Notes: generated from the sequence alone by a model not told the origin. A DNA stretch of 35,516 nucleotides from an uncultured Clostridium sp. (GCA_948436025.1 CAOJHH010000013.1:1-35516); one strand, 5' to 3'. Shown: positions 16,934 to 26,469, numbered from the stretch's first letter. Numbers and translations are program-made.

Positions 16934-18585
16934 TTACCCCTCAATAATTCTTACAATCTGCCTCTCTAGTTCTTTAATTCTTTCATTAATTGAGGCAACT
17001 TCGGCGTCTTTTGCTTTTTCGGTGATAATTTCTTCTTTTAGAATTTGTGTCATATCTTCTACTTCGTCTTTTAGTTTTTGCATACGGTCTAGTACTTCTA
17101 GGCGTAATGGTTTGTATCTTGTGGTTAGTTCTAGTTTATGAGCTAAGGTTACATTTGCTTCTTTTAATTCATAGGTTTCACCAAAATCTGGTATTGTCAC
17201 TGGAATATTGGTAGTTTCTAGTATTTTTTGTTTTAATACTTCCTGCGATTCTGGTTCTCCGTGTACTAAAAAGATTTGCTTTGGTTTTTGAATAAACGAA
17301 TAGATGAAATTTAATAACCATTCTTGGTCTGCATGTCCAGAGTATCCTTCAATGTATTCAATTCTGGCATTTACCATAATTTCTTCTCCAAAGATTTTTA
17401 CCTTCTTTTCTCCATTTACTAATTTACTTCCTAAGGTTCCAGGTGCTTGGTAGCCAACAAACAAAATGGTACTTTTGGGATTCCAAAGGTTATGTTTTAA
17501 ATGATGTTTAATACGTCCTACTTCACACATACCGGCTAGCAGATATCACAATCGAGGAATCATTTCTTTCGTTTAATTCTTTCGATTCTTCTGCGGTTCT
17601 AGTAAACTGCAAACCCGGAAATTCTAATGGATTATCGCCATGTTCCATTTCATCTTTTACTTCTTCATCAAATAAATCCATATTTTTTCGAAACACTTCG
17701 GTTGCCGAAATAGCAAGAGGACTATCCACAAAGACTGGTACCTTCATAAGGGCTTCATATTGTCTTAAAAATTCTTCATCATCACGTTTTTCTTTTAATT
17801 TGTTTAATTCATAAACAATCTCTTGTGTCCTTCCTACGGCAAAAGATGGAATAACTACGGTTCCACCATTGTCAATGGTTTCAGATACAATTTTTAAGAA
17901 AAGTTCTGCTTTATCATCATTTCTCATATGAAGCCTACTACCATAGGTAGATTCCATTACCAAATAATCGGCACTTTCTATCATGGTTGGAGAAGCAAGT
18001 AATGGAATATCGTTGTTTCCAATATCTCCTGTAAAAACTGCCTTTTCAGTTTTTCCATTTTCATGTACCCATACTTCAATAATAGCGGAGCCTAACATAT
18101 GCCCTGCATCATTAAAACGTACCTCAATGTTTTCCGCAATTTCAATGATTTCATCGTATTGTACTCCTTGAAATAATTCTAATGACTCGGTAGCTTCCTC
18201 AGCTGTATATAAAGGTGGTAATTCTTGTTTTCCCTCACGTTTACGTTTGCGGTTTTTCCATTCGATTTCCATTTCTTGAATGTGTCCACTATCTGGGAGC
18301 ATAATTTCGCATAAATCACAAGTAGCTTTTGTAGCAATTACTGGGTTTCGGTATCCTTCTTTGTATAGTTTGGGAATTCTACCTGAATGGTCGATGTGAG
18401 CATGGGTTAACAACATAAAGTCAATTTCCTGTACATCGAATAAAAATGGATCGTCATTGTCTTTTTCCTCGGTTGCTTTTCCTTGGTACATACCACAATC
18501 CACCAAGAATTTTTTTCCGTGCCGCTTCTACTAAAAAATTAGAACCAGTAACCGTTTTGGCGGCTCCTAAAAAGGTAATTTTCAT
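16934..18585 (-). CDS. Beta-CASP metallo-beta-lactamase RNase, two +1 frameshift sites
   Basis: Beta-CASP metallo-beta-lactamase proteins are RNA exo- or endonucleases. The start at 18585 (GGAGGAAC upstream) gives MKITFLGAAKTVTGSNFLVEAA, then CGG. Skipping C (template G18519) continues GKKFLVDCGMYQG. The zinc motif HAHIDH follows near residue 61, GDIGN near 165 and SFAVGRTQE near 225. At SSIVISAS a second CGG must be skipped (template G17534) to read GMCEVGRIKHHLKHNLW and then the last zinc-site histidine segment EGYSGHADQEWL. The joined product is 549 residues, the usual length. Both skipped sites hold a C before glycine. It follows the 527-residue gene by 12 bases, so they are cotranscribed. 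Confidence 0.92.
17531..17534 (-). other. CGGT +1 frameshift site 6 (RNase Gly351)
   Basis: The frame reads TCT GCT AGC CGG TAT GTG TGA and stops. Skipping C (template G17534) gives the conserved SGMCEVGR. Confidence 0.88.
18516..18519 (-). other. CGGA +1 frameshift site 7 (RNase Gly23)
   Basis: The frame reads GAA GCG GCA CGG. Skipping C (template G18519) gives EAAGKKFLVDCG. A run of seven A follows, so an indel in that run is an alternative, but skipping the C gives the better match to the family. Confidence 0.83.
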
Positions 18586-18597
18586 ATGTTCCTCCTT

Positions 18598-20181
18598 CTA
18601 CCCCAATAATCTTATTTTTTTGTCTAGTTTTACGTTTAAATCTTCTTTTTGTATTGATAATGGTATTGTTTTTTCCAACACATCTCCGTCATAGATGGTA
18701 ACTTCTATATTTTCTCCTTCATGAAATTCGATGGTAATGTTTTCTAGGTTAATGATTCTTGTTTCAAAAAGAAGATTGAATATTTCAAGTTGTTTTTCTG
18801 ATTTTACGATTTTGCTTATGCATTTTGCTTCTTCTGCTTTTTGTAATAATCGTTTTTTAATTTTTGTTCTTTCTTCTTCTAATTCGGTCGTTTCTCCAAT
18901 GTATTTTTCATTTTCAAAATACAGATAACGGTAATAACGAAAACGATAGATTGCTTTTATGATTTCTTCTCTTTTTTGTGATTTTTCTAAGTTATCCATT
19001 TGTTCTATTCTTTTTTGAAAGCAGTTCATAACTACCTTTTGTAATTCAATACTATATTCTAACATTCGTTTTGTTTCTTCTTCTTCATCTAGTTCTATGT
19101 TCGATAACAATTCTAGTTGTTCTTCTAGTTTTGTTTTTACTTCTACATAATATGCTGGCTCTAGTATTTTGCTTTGTTCTTCCATTTTGGAAAAAGTCTT
19201 TTTTCGTTGTTTGGTTAGTATTTCTACGAGATGGGATAAATCTACTATTTTATGATATTCTGGTAGTTTGTCGTTTCTTTTTATAAATTCGTCTGCTAAT
19301 CGTTCTTTATCGTTTAAGATAGTATCAATTTTTCGTATTTCTGCACGTGCTTGCTTGTTTTTGTTCATGACTTCTTCTAATAATTCTTTTTTATAAGTAA
19401 GTCTAAGTAATTCTTCTTGCCTATCTTTCTTTTCCTCTAATAGATACTGTCTTTCCCTTTGGTTTGTTTTGGTACAGGTAATTAGTGCTAATCGACCAAT
19501 CCAATAAAATAGTTCTTCCTCCTTTTTAGCACCAAATTCTGTTTGAATTTTTTCTTTGGCAAGCCCAAAATAATCCGTTACTTTTTTAGTATGAATCCAT
19601 TTTTCTAAAAATTCAATCCCTAATAAATCAATTAAGTTTTGATAGACTAAGTTAATGGTGATACTTTGCAGTTCTTGTGGATTGGTATTCCAATTCCAAC
19701 CATTAAAGTCTCTTAATACTTCTAAGCGGTTCATATTTTCACCCTTATTTAATAGCTCCGAAAGTGAGGTTCGAATTAGGCTATATCGTTCGTCTACATA
19801 GATTTGGTTATCGTCTAATTCATAAATGGCATATAATATGGTTTGCTCATTCGGGTGCCATAAGGTAATGCTTCCCTCTGTACGATCAATTTCGTATCTT
19901 CTTTTTCCTTCTTGTTCTAAACTTTGGGGTTCTTCTTTTTTTATTTCGATATGATTGCATTTTTCTTTTATAATAGTTAAGATTTCTTCTAAATATTCCT
20001 TTTTATGAAGCACTGTTTGTTTTACGATTTCATAATCTTGATATCCTGCTTCAATTTTATAGATACAAGAAAGGAGAAGATTTTTCACGTCTTCTGAAAA
20101 GTCCTTGTTTTCTAAAATTAATTCTAATTCGTTATGATAATCTTTTGGTGTAATTTTGGAAAAAATTTTCTCAGTATCCAC
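18598..20181 (-). CDS. Coiled-coil protein of unknown function
   Basis: I do not recognise this 527-residue protein. It is acidic and lysine-rich, has no membrane segment or signal, and has long predicted coiled-coil stretches at about residues 250-300 and 330-470 (for example ERQYLLEEKKDRQEELLRL). A central aromatic part contains NGWNWNTNPQELQS and FYWIGRLALITC. The C-terminal 60 residues look like a small beta domain. It lies between ftsK and the RNase gene with a 12-base gap to the latter, so it may work with it, for example as an RNase partner. The frame is intact with no in-frame CGG. The start has AAGGAAG upstream. Confidence 0.75.
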   Translation of the reverse strand: MDTEKIFSKITPKDYHNELELILENKDFSEDVKNLLLSCIYKIEAGYQDYEIVKQTVLHKKEYLEEILTIIKEKCNHIEIKKEEPQSLEQEGKRRYEIDRTEGSITLWHPNEQTILYAIYELDDNQIYVDERYSLIRTSLSELLNKGENMNRLEVLRDFNGWNWNTNPQELQSITINLVYQNLIDLLGIEFLEKWIHTKKVTDYFGLAKEKIQTEFGAKKEEELFYWIGRLALITCTKTNQRERQYLLEEKKDRQEELLRLTYKKELLEEVMNKNKQARAEIRKIDTILNDKERLADEFIKRNDKLPEYHKIVDLSHLVEILTKQRKKTFSKMEEQSKILEPAYYVEVKTKLEEQLELLSNIELDEEEETKRMLEYSIELQKVVMNCFQKRIEQMDNLEKSQKREEIIKAIYRFRYYRYLYFENEKYIGETTELEEERTKIKKRLLQKAEEAKCISKIVKSEKQLEIFNLLFETRIINLENITIEFHEGENIEVTIYDGDVLEKTIPLSIQKEDLNVKLDKKIRLLG

Positions 20182-20229
20182 AAATTTTCTTCCTTTCTTC
20201 TTTTGTTTTTTGTTTTTTCGATACGTGCC

Positions 20230-20266
20230 TTAAGGGGGCTGTCGCCGATAGGCGACTAGGGGTTCT
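20230..20266. repeat. Dispersed palindromic repeat, copy B
   Basis: This is the reverse-orientation match of 754-788: AAGGGGGCTGTCGCC, a four-base loop, GGCGAC, TAGGGGTTCT. GTCGCC and GGCGAC pair perfectly around GATA. It begins at the ftsK stop codon and fills the gap to the 527-residue gene. Confidence 0.65.
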
Positions 20267-22764
20267 ATTCTGTAACCTCTTCTACCTTCTCTTCTCCTTC
20301 TGGTACAGTTCCCATCTTTAATTCTTGCCATCTTTCTTTGCTCATTAATACTTGACGTGGTTTGCTTCCTTCATAGCCAGAAATAATCCCTCTTGCTTCC
20401 ATTTGGTCAATAATTCTTCCTGCTCTTGCATATCCTACTTTAAATCTTCTTTGAATAAAGGAGGTAGAGGCTTGTCCTGTTTCTACAACGGTTTCAATGG
20501 CATCATTTAAAAATGGGTCGGTATCATCGTCTTCATCGGCTTCGTCTAGTTCTTTATCTGTACTATTTGATTTTTCAATGGAATCTAATATATCCTCATT
20601 ATAGGTAATTTCTCCACCATTGGATTTTAAGAAATCCACTATTTTTTCTACTTCTTTATCTGATACAAAAGCGCCTTGTAGTCTTGTTGGCTTTGGTGCT
20701 CCTGATGGATAAAATAGCATATCTCCTTTTCCTAATAATTTTTCTGCCCCTACCATATCTAATATGGTTCTTGAGTCAACTTGTGAAGAAACGGCAAAGG
20801 CAATTCTTGATGGAATATTGGCTTTAATAATACCAGTAATAACATCTACTGATGGTCTTTGTGTTGCGATGACTAAATGCATACCTGCTGCTCTTGCCAT
20901 TTGTGCTAAACGGCAAATCGCATCTTCTACATCTTTTGCGGCTACCATCATAAGGTCAGCAAGCTCATCTATAATAATAACCACTTGTGGTAATTTTTCT
21001 GTAGAGCCTTCTTTTTCAATGGCTTCATTGTAACCTTTAATATCTCTTACTCCCTTTTTAGCAAATAGCCCATAACGATTGACCATTTCTTGTACTGCCC
21101 ATGCAAGTGCTCCTGCTGCTTTTTTCGGGTCGGTTACAACTGGAATTAATAGGTGTGGAATTCCATTGTATACAGAAAGTTCTACTACTTTTGGGTCTAC
21201 CATTAATAGTTTTACATCGCTTGGTTTGGCTTTATAGATGATGCTGGTAATTAAGGTGTTTATACATACACTCTTACCGTGAACCTGTACTTCCTGCAAT
21301 TAGCACATGTGGCATTTTTCCAATATCGGTAACGACTCCATTTCCTGCAACATCTTTTCCTAATGCAAAAGCAAGGTTGGAGGAGAAGTTTACAAAATCG
21401 CTACTTTCTAATATATCTCTTAAATGTACCATTTCTGTCTCTTTATTTGGTACTTCAATTCCGACTGCTTGTTTTCCTGGGATTGGTGCCTCAATACGAA
21501 TGGATTCTGCTGCTAAATTTAGGGCAATATCGTCTGCTAAATTTGCAATCTTGTTTACTCTTACGCCTTCTGCTGGTTTTAATTCATATCTTGTAATCGA
21601 AGGTCCTACTGACACATTTTCCACTTTTGCCGATACACCAAAACTATATAATGTTTTTTGAAGTCTTGTAGCATTATCGGCAATTGCTTTTTTACCACCC
21701 TTCTGAGTTACTTTTCCTTCGCTTAGTAATTCAATTGGTGGAAATTCGTAGTTGTCATCTTCTGTTGTCATGGTATGTTCTAGTACCAATACTTCTTTGG
21801 TTTGTTCTTCTTTTACTGGTTGTTCCGTTTTGAAGATATTTTCTAATTCATTTGGAGAACTTTCTTCTTTTTCTTGTTTTGGTGGCTCTTCTTCTCCAAT
21901 ATCAATATCGATCGATTTTCCTTTTTTTGGTTTTGGTGATTTCATCGTAAGTGGAGTTAGGTCATCCTCTGAATGATCATATTTTTGCAATCCTTTTGGT
22001 TCATTGTTTAAGTTTATTGTAATTTGGTCATCGTCTAGTGGAATATCGATTGAACTGGTCTTCGTTTTTCGTAGTTTTTCTTTTCTTTGTGGTCGTACTA
22101 CAATTTCTTCTTCCTCTTCTTCATCCTCCTCTTCCTCTTCTTCTAGTCTACGTTCTCTACGTAGTTCTCGTTTTTCTTCCATGTTTTCTACGGCATTTGT
22201 AATCATATCGGCTGGATGAATTCCAAACATGAAAATAAGAAGAAGAACGGCAACACCTACTGCTAAAATAACGGCTCCGGTTTCCCCTAATAATTTAGCA
22301 GCTGGAAGTGCTACAAGCATTCCAATCATTCCTCCACCAATGTTTTTTTGTCCTAGACTATAGGCTTGTTCTACAATCACACCAAACTCTTTTGATGTAT
22401 CAATCGTATGTTTTGACATTTGGTACACACTCATCACTACTGCAATCGACATAAGAAAAACAGCATATTGAATTAACTTTGGTGTTAATGTGTCCTTTTT
22501 TTCACATGCCAAATGAATGGCAATTGCAAATGTGCCAATTGGTAAAATATATTTCATCCAACCCATAAGTCCACCAAGAAGTGGGCTTAAGGTTTGTCCC
22601 ATTGTTCCTGAATTCGTATAAATTAATACTGCAAGTAAAATACTAATTACAATCATTGATACTACTGCTAAATCAATACTAGTTCCACTTTGTTTTTTTC
22701 TACTTCTGCTTGCCGTTCTAGTTCCTGCCTTACTAGTCGTTTTACTTCTTTTTCCTTTTGCCAT
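20265..22764 (-). CDS. ftsK: DNA translocase FtsK/SpoIIIE, +1 frameshift site in Walker A
   Basis: FtsK/SpoIIIE pumps chromosomal DNA through the division or sporulation septum. The N-terminal 170 residues hold four membrane segments, followed by a long acidic linker ([15 protein letters not shown] near 215). The motor starts with [20 protein letters not shown]. The Walker A reads IAGSTGS, then CGG TAA, a stop. Skipping the C (template G21279) gives [15 protein letters not shown] and reaches the complete motor ([14 protein letters not shown]) and the C-terminal winged-helix gamma domain ([23 protein letters not shown]). The joined product is 832 residues. FtsK is normally indispensable for a sporulating or dividing cell. 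The skipped base is a C before the first P-loop glycine-lysine. Confidence 0.95.
21276..21279 (-). other. CGGT +1 frameshift site 8 (FtsK Walker A, Gly496)
   Basis: The zero frame reads GGT TCA CGG TAA, so without a shift the protein ends exactly at Walker A. Skipping C (template G21279) gives TCA-GGT-AAG-AGT, the P-loop SGKS. Confidence 0.9.
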
Positions 22765-22870
22765 TTTCTAAAACATCCTTCCTTCGTGTTTACGCAAATT
22801 TTTCCTTTCTAATTCTATCATTCTATCCTACCATTTGCAACAATTGTGATGAAAAATTTATTATTTTTTA

Positions 22871-22908
22871 AATGATTGTGTTAGTGGCTTTGCCACTTAC
22901 AAATCATT
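22871..22908. repeat. Imperfect hairpin with GGC-TTT-GCC apex
   Basis: Arms 22871-22888 and 22892-22908 pair with a few mismatches around TTT. The apex is the reverse complement of the GGC-AAA-GCC tip in the 3768 and 6049 hairpins, which makes it a third, diverged member of that family. It lies in the 228-base gap between ftsK and the 130-residue gene. Confidence 0.55.
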
Positions 22909-22928
22909 ATATGCGTTAGAATAAAAGG

Positions 22929-22968
22929 AAAAAGCGTGTGCATATTAAATCATACACACACGCTTTTT
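22929..22968. terminator. Terminator of the 130-residue gene
   Basis: AAAAAGCGTGTG (22929-22940) and CACACGCTTTTT (22957-22968) are perfect 12-base arms. On the minus strand a CGCTTTTTCCTTTTAT tail follows. It lies directly after the stop of the minus-strand gene at 22993. Confidence 0.8.
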
Positions 22969-22992
22969 CAATTTCTTAAAATAAGGAGAACT

Positions 22993-23385
22993 TTAAATGT
23001 ACCAGTAAATCTCCGCCTCAAAAACATCTCTTTTTCTATCATATTGATATTTGTCATATTCCAATACAAACTGGTATGCTATGGAGTTAACATCTTCTAT
23101 TAACCCCTTCACATATTCTATTATCTTATATTTGTTCCGTTCTACCGATATCCTATCAAGGTCTGATGAAACAAGTGTAAGAAATATTGGAGCAAACCTT
23201 CCATCAACTATTTTTATAGTAGCTTCCGGCTCACAAATAGAAGCGGACTGGATTTGATGAACAATCTGAAGAGCATGTTCTTGCTTTAAAGGCATCCATT
23301 CTTTGCATTTCACTCCTTCTTCTAAATCCTCAGCCAAAGCAGGAACTTTTTTTACTGCCTCGATAAACACTTTTACTAATAACAT
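22993..23385 (-). CDS. Hypothetical 130-residue protein; in-frame CGG read as Arg
   Basis: I do not recognise the family. The protein is soluble, with a mostly alpha pattern and a C-terminus rich in tyrosine and acid. It has AAAGGAGG and a promoter (TTGCAA-17-TATAAT) upstream and a terminator downstream. Codon use differs from its neighbours (AGG, CAG, TCC, ATC are frequent), suggesting transfer. Residue 83 is a CGG codon (template 23137-23139) in SVERNKYK. Skipping there would end in a stop within four codons, so this CGG must be read in frame. It is one of only two such exceptions in the window. Confidence 0.7.
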   Translation of the reverse strand: MLLVKVFIEAVKKVPALAEDLEEGVKCKEWMPLKQEHALQIVHQIQSASICEPEATIKIVDGRFAPIFLTLVSSDLDRISVERNKYKIIEYVKGLIEDVNSIAYQFVLEYDKYQYDRKRDVFEAEIYWYI

Positions 23386-23457
23386 ATTACCTCCTTTGCT
23401 AAAATGCGTATACTACCCACAAATTAGACTTTTTCAACTTGTTTTTGCTACGTTTAA

Positions 23458-23486
23458 CATTATAATACATTTACATAAATTTTGCA
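23458..23486 (-). promoter_or_regulatory. Promoter of the 130-residue gene
   Basis: On the minus strand TTGCAA (23486-23481) and TATAAT (23463-23458) are 17 bases apart, with the gene start about 70 bases downstream. Confidence 0.65.
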
Positions 23487-23537
23487 ATTACTTTGCACAT
23501 AAAAACCTAATCCACCGTTAATATTATACCTAAACAA

Positions 23538-23561
23538 AGAGCCTGCATGATTGCAAGCCCT
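23538..23561 (-). terminator. Terminator overlapping the AAA-ATPase stop
   Basis: AGGGCTTGCA and TGCAGGCTCT (minus-strand sense) pair over ten bases with two G-T pairs around ATCA, followed by TTTGTTT. It overlaps the stop codon of the gene ending at 23560. Confidence 0.6.
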
Positions 23562-25242
23562 ATATAATTTCTTCTACATATATGCAGTCATTTACTGCTA
23601 TAATCGTATATTTCTTTATTTTATCAATTTGCTTTATTTCTTCCATATTGGCATATTCTTTTATTTGCTCTTTTGCTTCTTTTCGCTTTTCTTCTCGTCT
23701 GCTTTCTTCTTCTTTTTTTAGGTACTTAAATTCTACCATAACAGAATAATAGCCTTTTTCTTTTTCTCTTGGCATAATTAGCAAATCTGGATATTTTCTT
23801 TGGACTTCCATTTCGGATTTGGTACGAAATATTTTTAGATTCATGGCAATACAGTAAAAAATTAATTTTACATACTTTTCATCAAATTTGATATAATCTC
23901 GATTAGACAAATTATTTAGGTATGTGCCTACCAATTCTACCATTTTATCAATTTTTCCTTCTTCAGCAAGTTCTTTTGCAATTGTAACATAGTCTTGTTG
24001 CTGTACTGCAAATTCTGTTTCTTTTTTTAATATTTGCATAAAATAATCGGCATAAATTTCTTTCATTACTTTGTTTGGAACGGTTAATTCTGGTACTCCA
24101 AAATTTTCTCCTGCTATGGTTAAATAGCCTAAGTAATATAGCATTGATACTAGGTCTTCTTGTGTAAATTCAATTGCTGGATTAAACTTTTCGGTAATTT
24201 GACTTGTTATTTTTCCTCCTGATACAGTTTGTTCAATAATTTTTTGTCCTTTTTCCCCTTTGCATAATTCTAACATTTTCCCCAATTTCGTATAATCACT
24301 TGCAATATTAACATCAACTAGCTGTCTTGGAATTTCTTCATATCGCTGAAACCCATTCAAAAAATATAAACACATATTTGAGTTATACACCTTTTCTTTT
24401 CCTGTAATGCAAAATTGATATCCATCGTAATTTTCTTTTAAAATGGGAAGTAACTCTTCTTGTGTTTCTTTACTTATATTTTGTGTATCCATTAATCGAA
24501 TTACTTCATCTTTTGTGAATCCTATCATTTCATTAAATTCTTCATCCCTTGACATATCAAAACTAATATTAAATCCCGATGTCAAGCTGTCTAACGTAAT
24601 GGGTGCAACACCTGTTATAAAAATTCGATCTATTACTGTTTCTGTTCCTTGTTTTAGAATTTCATACCACTTTCTTACTTTCCCATTCTTGGATACTAAT
24701 GTTTTAAATTGTTCCGTTCGAAAACTCAATAATTCATTTGCAAAATGGTCATACTCATCAATAATAACATATATTTTTTCTTCTGGTTTTTGTAACCTGA
24801 ACGCAGTTAGTACACTATTTAGAATTTCTTCTGCCTCCTGTGCCTCATTAATAAAAAAATCAATATGATACTGATTAATAAATACTTTTATGGACTCAAT
24901 GGTCTTATTTTTAAATCCCTTTATCGTTGTATCTTCATTATCGGTATCAATTCCAGAAAAATTAAATCGCAAAATATGGTAACGGTTCTTTAATTTCGTT
25001 GGATGTTTGCCAATGTAGGTATCTCCATAAAGAAGTTCAAACTTATCCTTTTTTCTAATATCATAATAATTTTCTATCACACTTGTAAATAACGTTTTTC
25101 CAAATTTTCTTGGACGTAAAAACATAATTCTCTTTTGGGCTAAATTCTCTAGTTTTTCAATATATTGTGTTTTATCTACATAGTAATATCCATCTTGCTT
25201 TAATTCTTCGTAATTACTAATTCCATAAGGTAATTTTTTCAT
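23560..25242 (-). CDS. AAA-ATPase with PD-(D/E)XK nuclease-like tail
   Basis: This 560-residue protein belongs to the group of putative AAA-ATPase plus PD-(D/E)XK nuclease-like proteins abundant in anaerobes (known to me as AAA_9 with PDDEXK_9). Early it has the family start YGISNYEELKQDGYYYVDKT and the unusual P-loop LRPRKFGKTLF. The Walker B-like YVIIDEYDHFANELL lies near residue 150, and the nuclease core PDLLIM..MVEFKYLKK near 510. The role is unproven; such families are often multi-copy and linked to accessory DNA. A good GGAGG precedes the start. It is a single gene between terminators. The frame is intact. Confidence 0.85.
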   Translation of the reverse strand: MKKLPYGISNYEELKQDGYYYVDKTQYIEKLENLAQKRIMFLRPRKFGKTLFTSVIENYYDIRKKDKFELLYGDTYIGKHPTKLKNRYHILRFNFSGIDTDNEDTTIKGFKNKTIESIKVFINQYHIDFFINEAQEAEEILNSVLTAFRLQKPEEKIYVIIDEYDHFANELLSFRTEQFKTLVSKNGKVRKWYEILKQGTETVIDRIFITGVAPITLDSLTSGFNISFDMSRDEEFNEMIGFTKDEVIRLMDTQNISKETQEELLPILKENYDGYQFCITGKEKVYNSNMCLYFLNGFQRYEEIPRQLVDVNIASDYTKLGKMLELCKGEKGQKIIEQTVSGGKITSQITEKFNPAIEFTQEDLVSMLYYLGYLTIAGENFGVPELTVPNKVMKEIYADYFMQILKKETEFAVQQQDYVTIAKELAEEGKIDKMVELVGTYLNNLSNRDYIKFDEKYVKLIFYCIAMNLKIFRTKSEMEVQRKYPDLLIMPREKEKGYYSVMVEFKYLKKEEESRREEKRKEAKEQIKEYANMEEIKQIDKIKKYTIIAVNDCIYVEEII

Positions 25243-25283
25243 GGTAACTACCTCCTCGTTTTCATTCTACTATATGCCATCAA

Positions 25284-25310
25284 AAAAAGCAAGATTTTAT
25301 CTTGCTTTTT
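25284..25310 (-). terminator. Terminator of the rsmD operon
   Basis: AAAAAGCAAGAT (25284-25295) and ATCTTGCTTTTT (25299-25310) form a perfect 12-base stem with a TTT loop. It follows the coiled-coil gene that ends at 25318, and T runs lie on both strands. Confidence 0.85.
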
Positions 25311-25317
25311 CTCTACC

Positions 25318-25755
25318 TTATTGCAATTCTCTCCTATTATTCTGTATCATCTTCAACGCATCTCCAAGAACTACTTCAATGTTTCCTAACAGATTATCTG
25401 CATAATCTTTGGTTCCTTTTGAAATTTCTCTTGACATTTCATTTGCGGTTTCTATGATTTGTGCTTTTTGTTCATATGCTTTTCTTGTAATTTCGTGCTC
25501 GTCTATCATGGAAATAATTCTATTTTCTGCTTCTTTTACAATGTCTTCTGCTTCTTTATTTGCTTCTACTAAAATACGTTGCCTTTCTTCTTTTACCCAT
25601 TTGGCTTGTTTTAGTTCATCTGGTAGTTTAATTCTTATTTCTTTAATAATATCTAACATCTCTTCTTTTTCAATTATGGCTTTTCCAGAAAACGGTACGG
25701 TCTTACTATTTTCTAGCATTTCTTCTAATGTTTCTAGTAATGTAAATAATTCCAT
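25318..25755 (-). CDS. Coiled-coil protein after rsmD (ATPase subunit-like)
   Basis: The 145-residue protein is a nearly continuous amphipathic helix with the segment AKWVKEERQRILVEANKEAEDIVKEAE, similar in pattern to V-type ATPase subunit E/H-like or DivIVA-like coiled coils. I know similar genes next to rsmD in Clostridia, but no function. It begins three bases after the rsmD stop, so it is cotranscribed and probably coupled. The start is ATG at 25755 with AAAGGGG upstream. Confidence 0.7.
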   Translation of the reverse strand: MELFTLLETLEEMLENSKTVPFSGKAIIEKEEMLDIIKEIRIKLPDELKQAKWVKEERQRILVEANKEAEDIVKEAENRIISMIDEHEITRKAYEQKAQIIETANEMSREISKGTKDYADNLLGNIEVVLGDALKMIQNNRRELQ

Positions 25756-25758
25756 TTC

Positions 25759-26316
25759 TTACCCCTTTCGATTTAAGAAAATGATATGAACTCTTCCATA
25801 TTTTCTTATATCTTTCACAATGACATTTAAGTCTTTTATTTGTTCCAACATTCTTTCTTCTTCATCGGTTTCAATTATCATCATTCCATCTTGTTTTAAT
25901 AACTCAAATTCTATTATTTTTTCTACTGCTATCTTAGCAAAATCTTTGGCATATGGTGGGTCTAAAAAGATAATATCAAATTGAAATCGTTCTTTTAGAG
26001 AGTTTAGTGCTATTTTGTAATCTTCTTGTATAAGAAGTGCTTCTCCTTTTAAATGTGTCTTTTCTAAGTTTTGGTTTATGATATGAATGGCTTTTTTCGA
26101 TTTGTCACATAACACTGCTTTTTTAGCCCCTCTACTTAAAGCTTCAATTCCTAAAGCACCACTTCCCGAAAATAAATCTAATATTTCAGCTTCTGGTATT
26201 TTGGTTTGAATAATATTAAACAGTGCCTCTTTTACTCGGTCTAATGTTGGTCTTGTTGTATCTCCCTCTAAGGAATACAAAACAGTCCCTTTGGCTGTTC
26301 CACTAATTACTCGCAT
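25759..26316 (-). CDS. rsmD: 16S rRNA (guanine-966-N2)-methyltransferase RsmD
   Basis: RsmD methylates guanine 966 of 16S rRNA. I start it at 26316, where MRVISGTAKGTVLYSLEG begins and AGGGAG lies upstream. The 185-residue length fits the family, whereas an upstream in-frame ATG adds 27 unrelated residues. Motifs: RPTLDRVKEALFNI, the SAM-binding LDLFSGSGALGIEALSRGA, and the catalytic DPPY in FDIIFLDPPYAKD. It heads a two-gene unit with the coiled-coil gene. Confidence 0.95.
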   Translation of the reverse strand: MRVISGTAKGTVLYSLEGDTTRPTLDRVKEALFNIIQTKIPEAEILDLFSGSGALGIEALSRGAKKAVLCDKSKKAIHIINQNLEKTHLKGEALLIQEDYKIALNSLKERFQFDIIFLDPPYAKDFAKIAVEKIIEFELLKQDGMMIIETDEEERMLEQIKDLNVIVKDIRKYGRVHIIFLNRKG

Positions 26317-26423
26317 TTTTCTCCCTCTTTTTGATATTACTATTTTATTTACTTTTCCCCCATAAGTCAATACCAAACACGTAAATGTAACATACATTTA
26401 ACAATTTTGTAATAAAGACGGCA

Positions 26424-26456
26424 AAAGACAGAGAACGCTTTTTCTCTGTCTTTTTC
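26424..26456. terminator. Terminator between divIVA and rsmD
   Basis: AAAAGACAGAGAA (26424-26436) and TTCTCTGTCTTTT (26443-26455) form a perfect 13-base stem with a six-base loop. It follows the divIVA stop at 26470 on the minus strand. Confidence 0.8.
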
Positions 26457-26469
26457 TTCTGTTTTTTGT

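Noticed and set aside
21752..22219. Serine-rich plus-strand open frames over the ftsK linker
   Set aside because: They mirror the acidic Glu/Asp-rich linker of FtsK on the opposite strand and have no ribosome sites.
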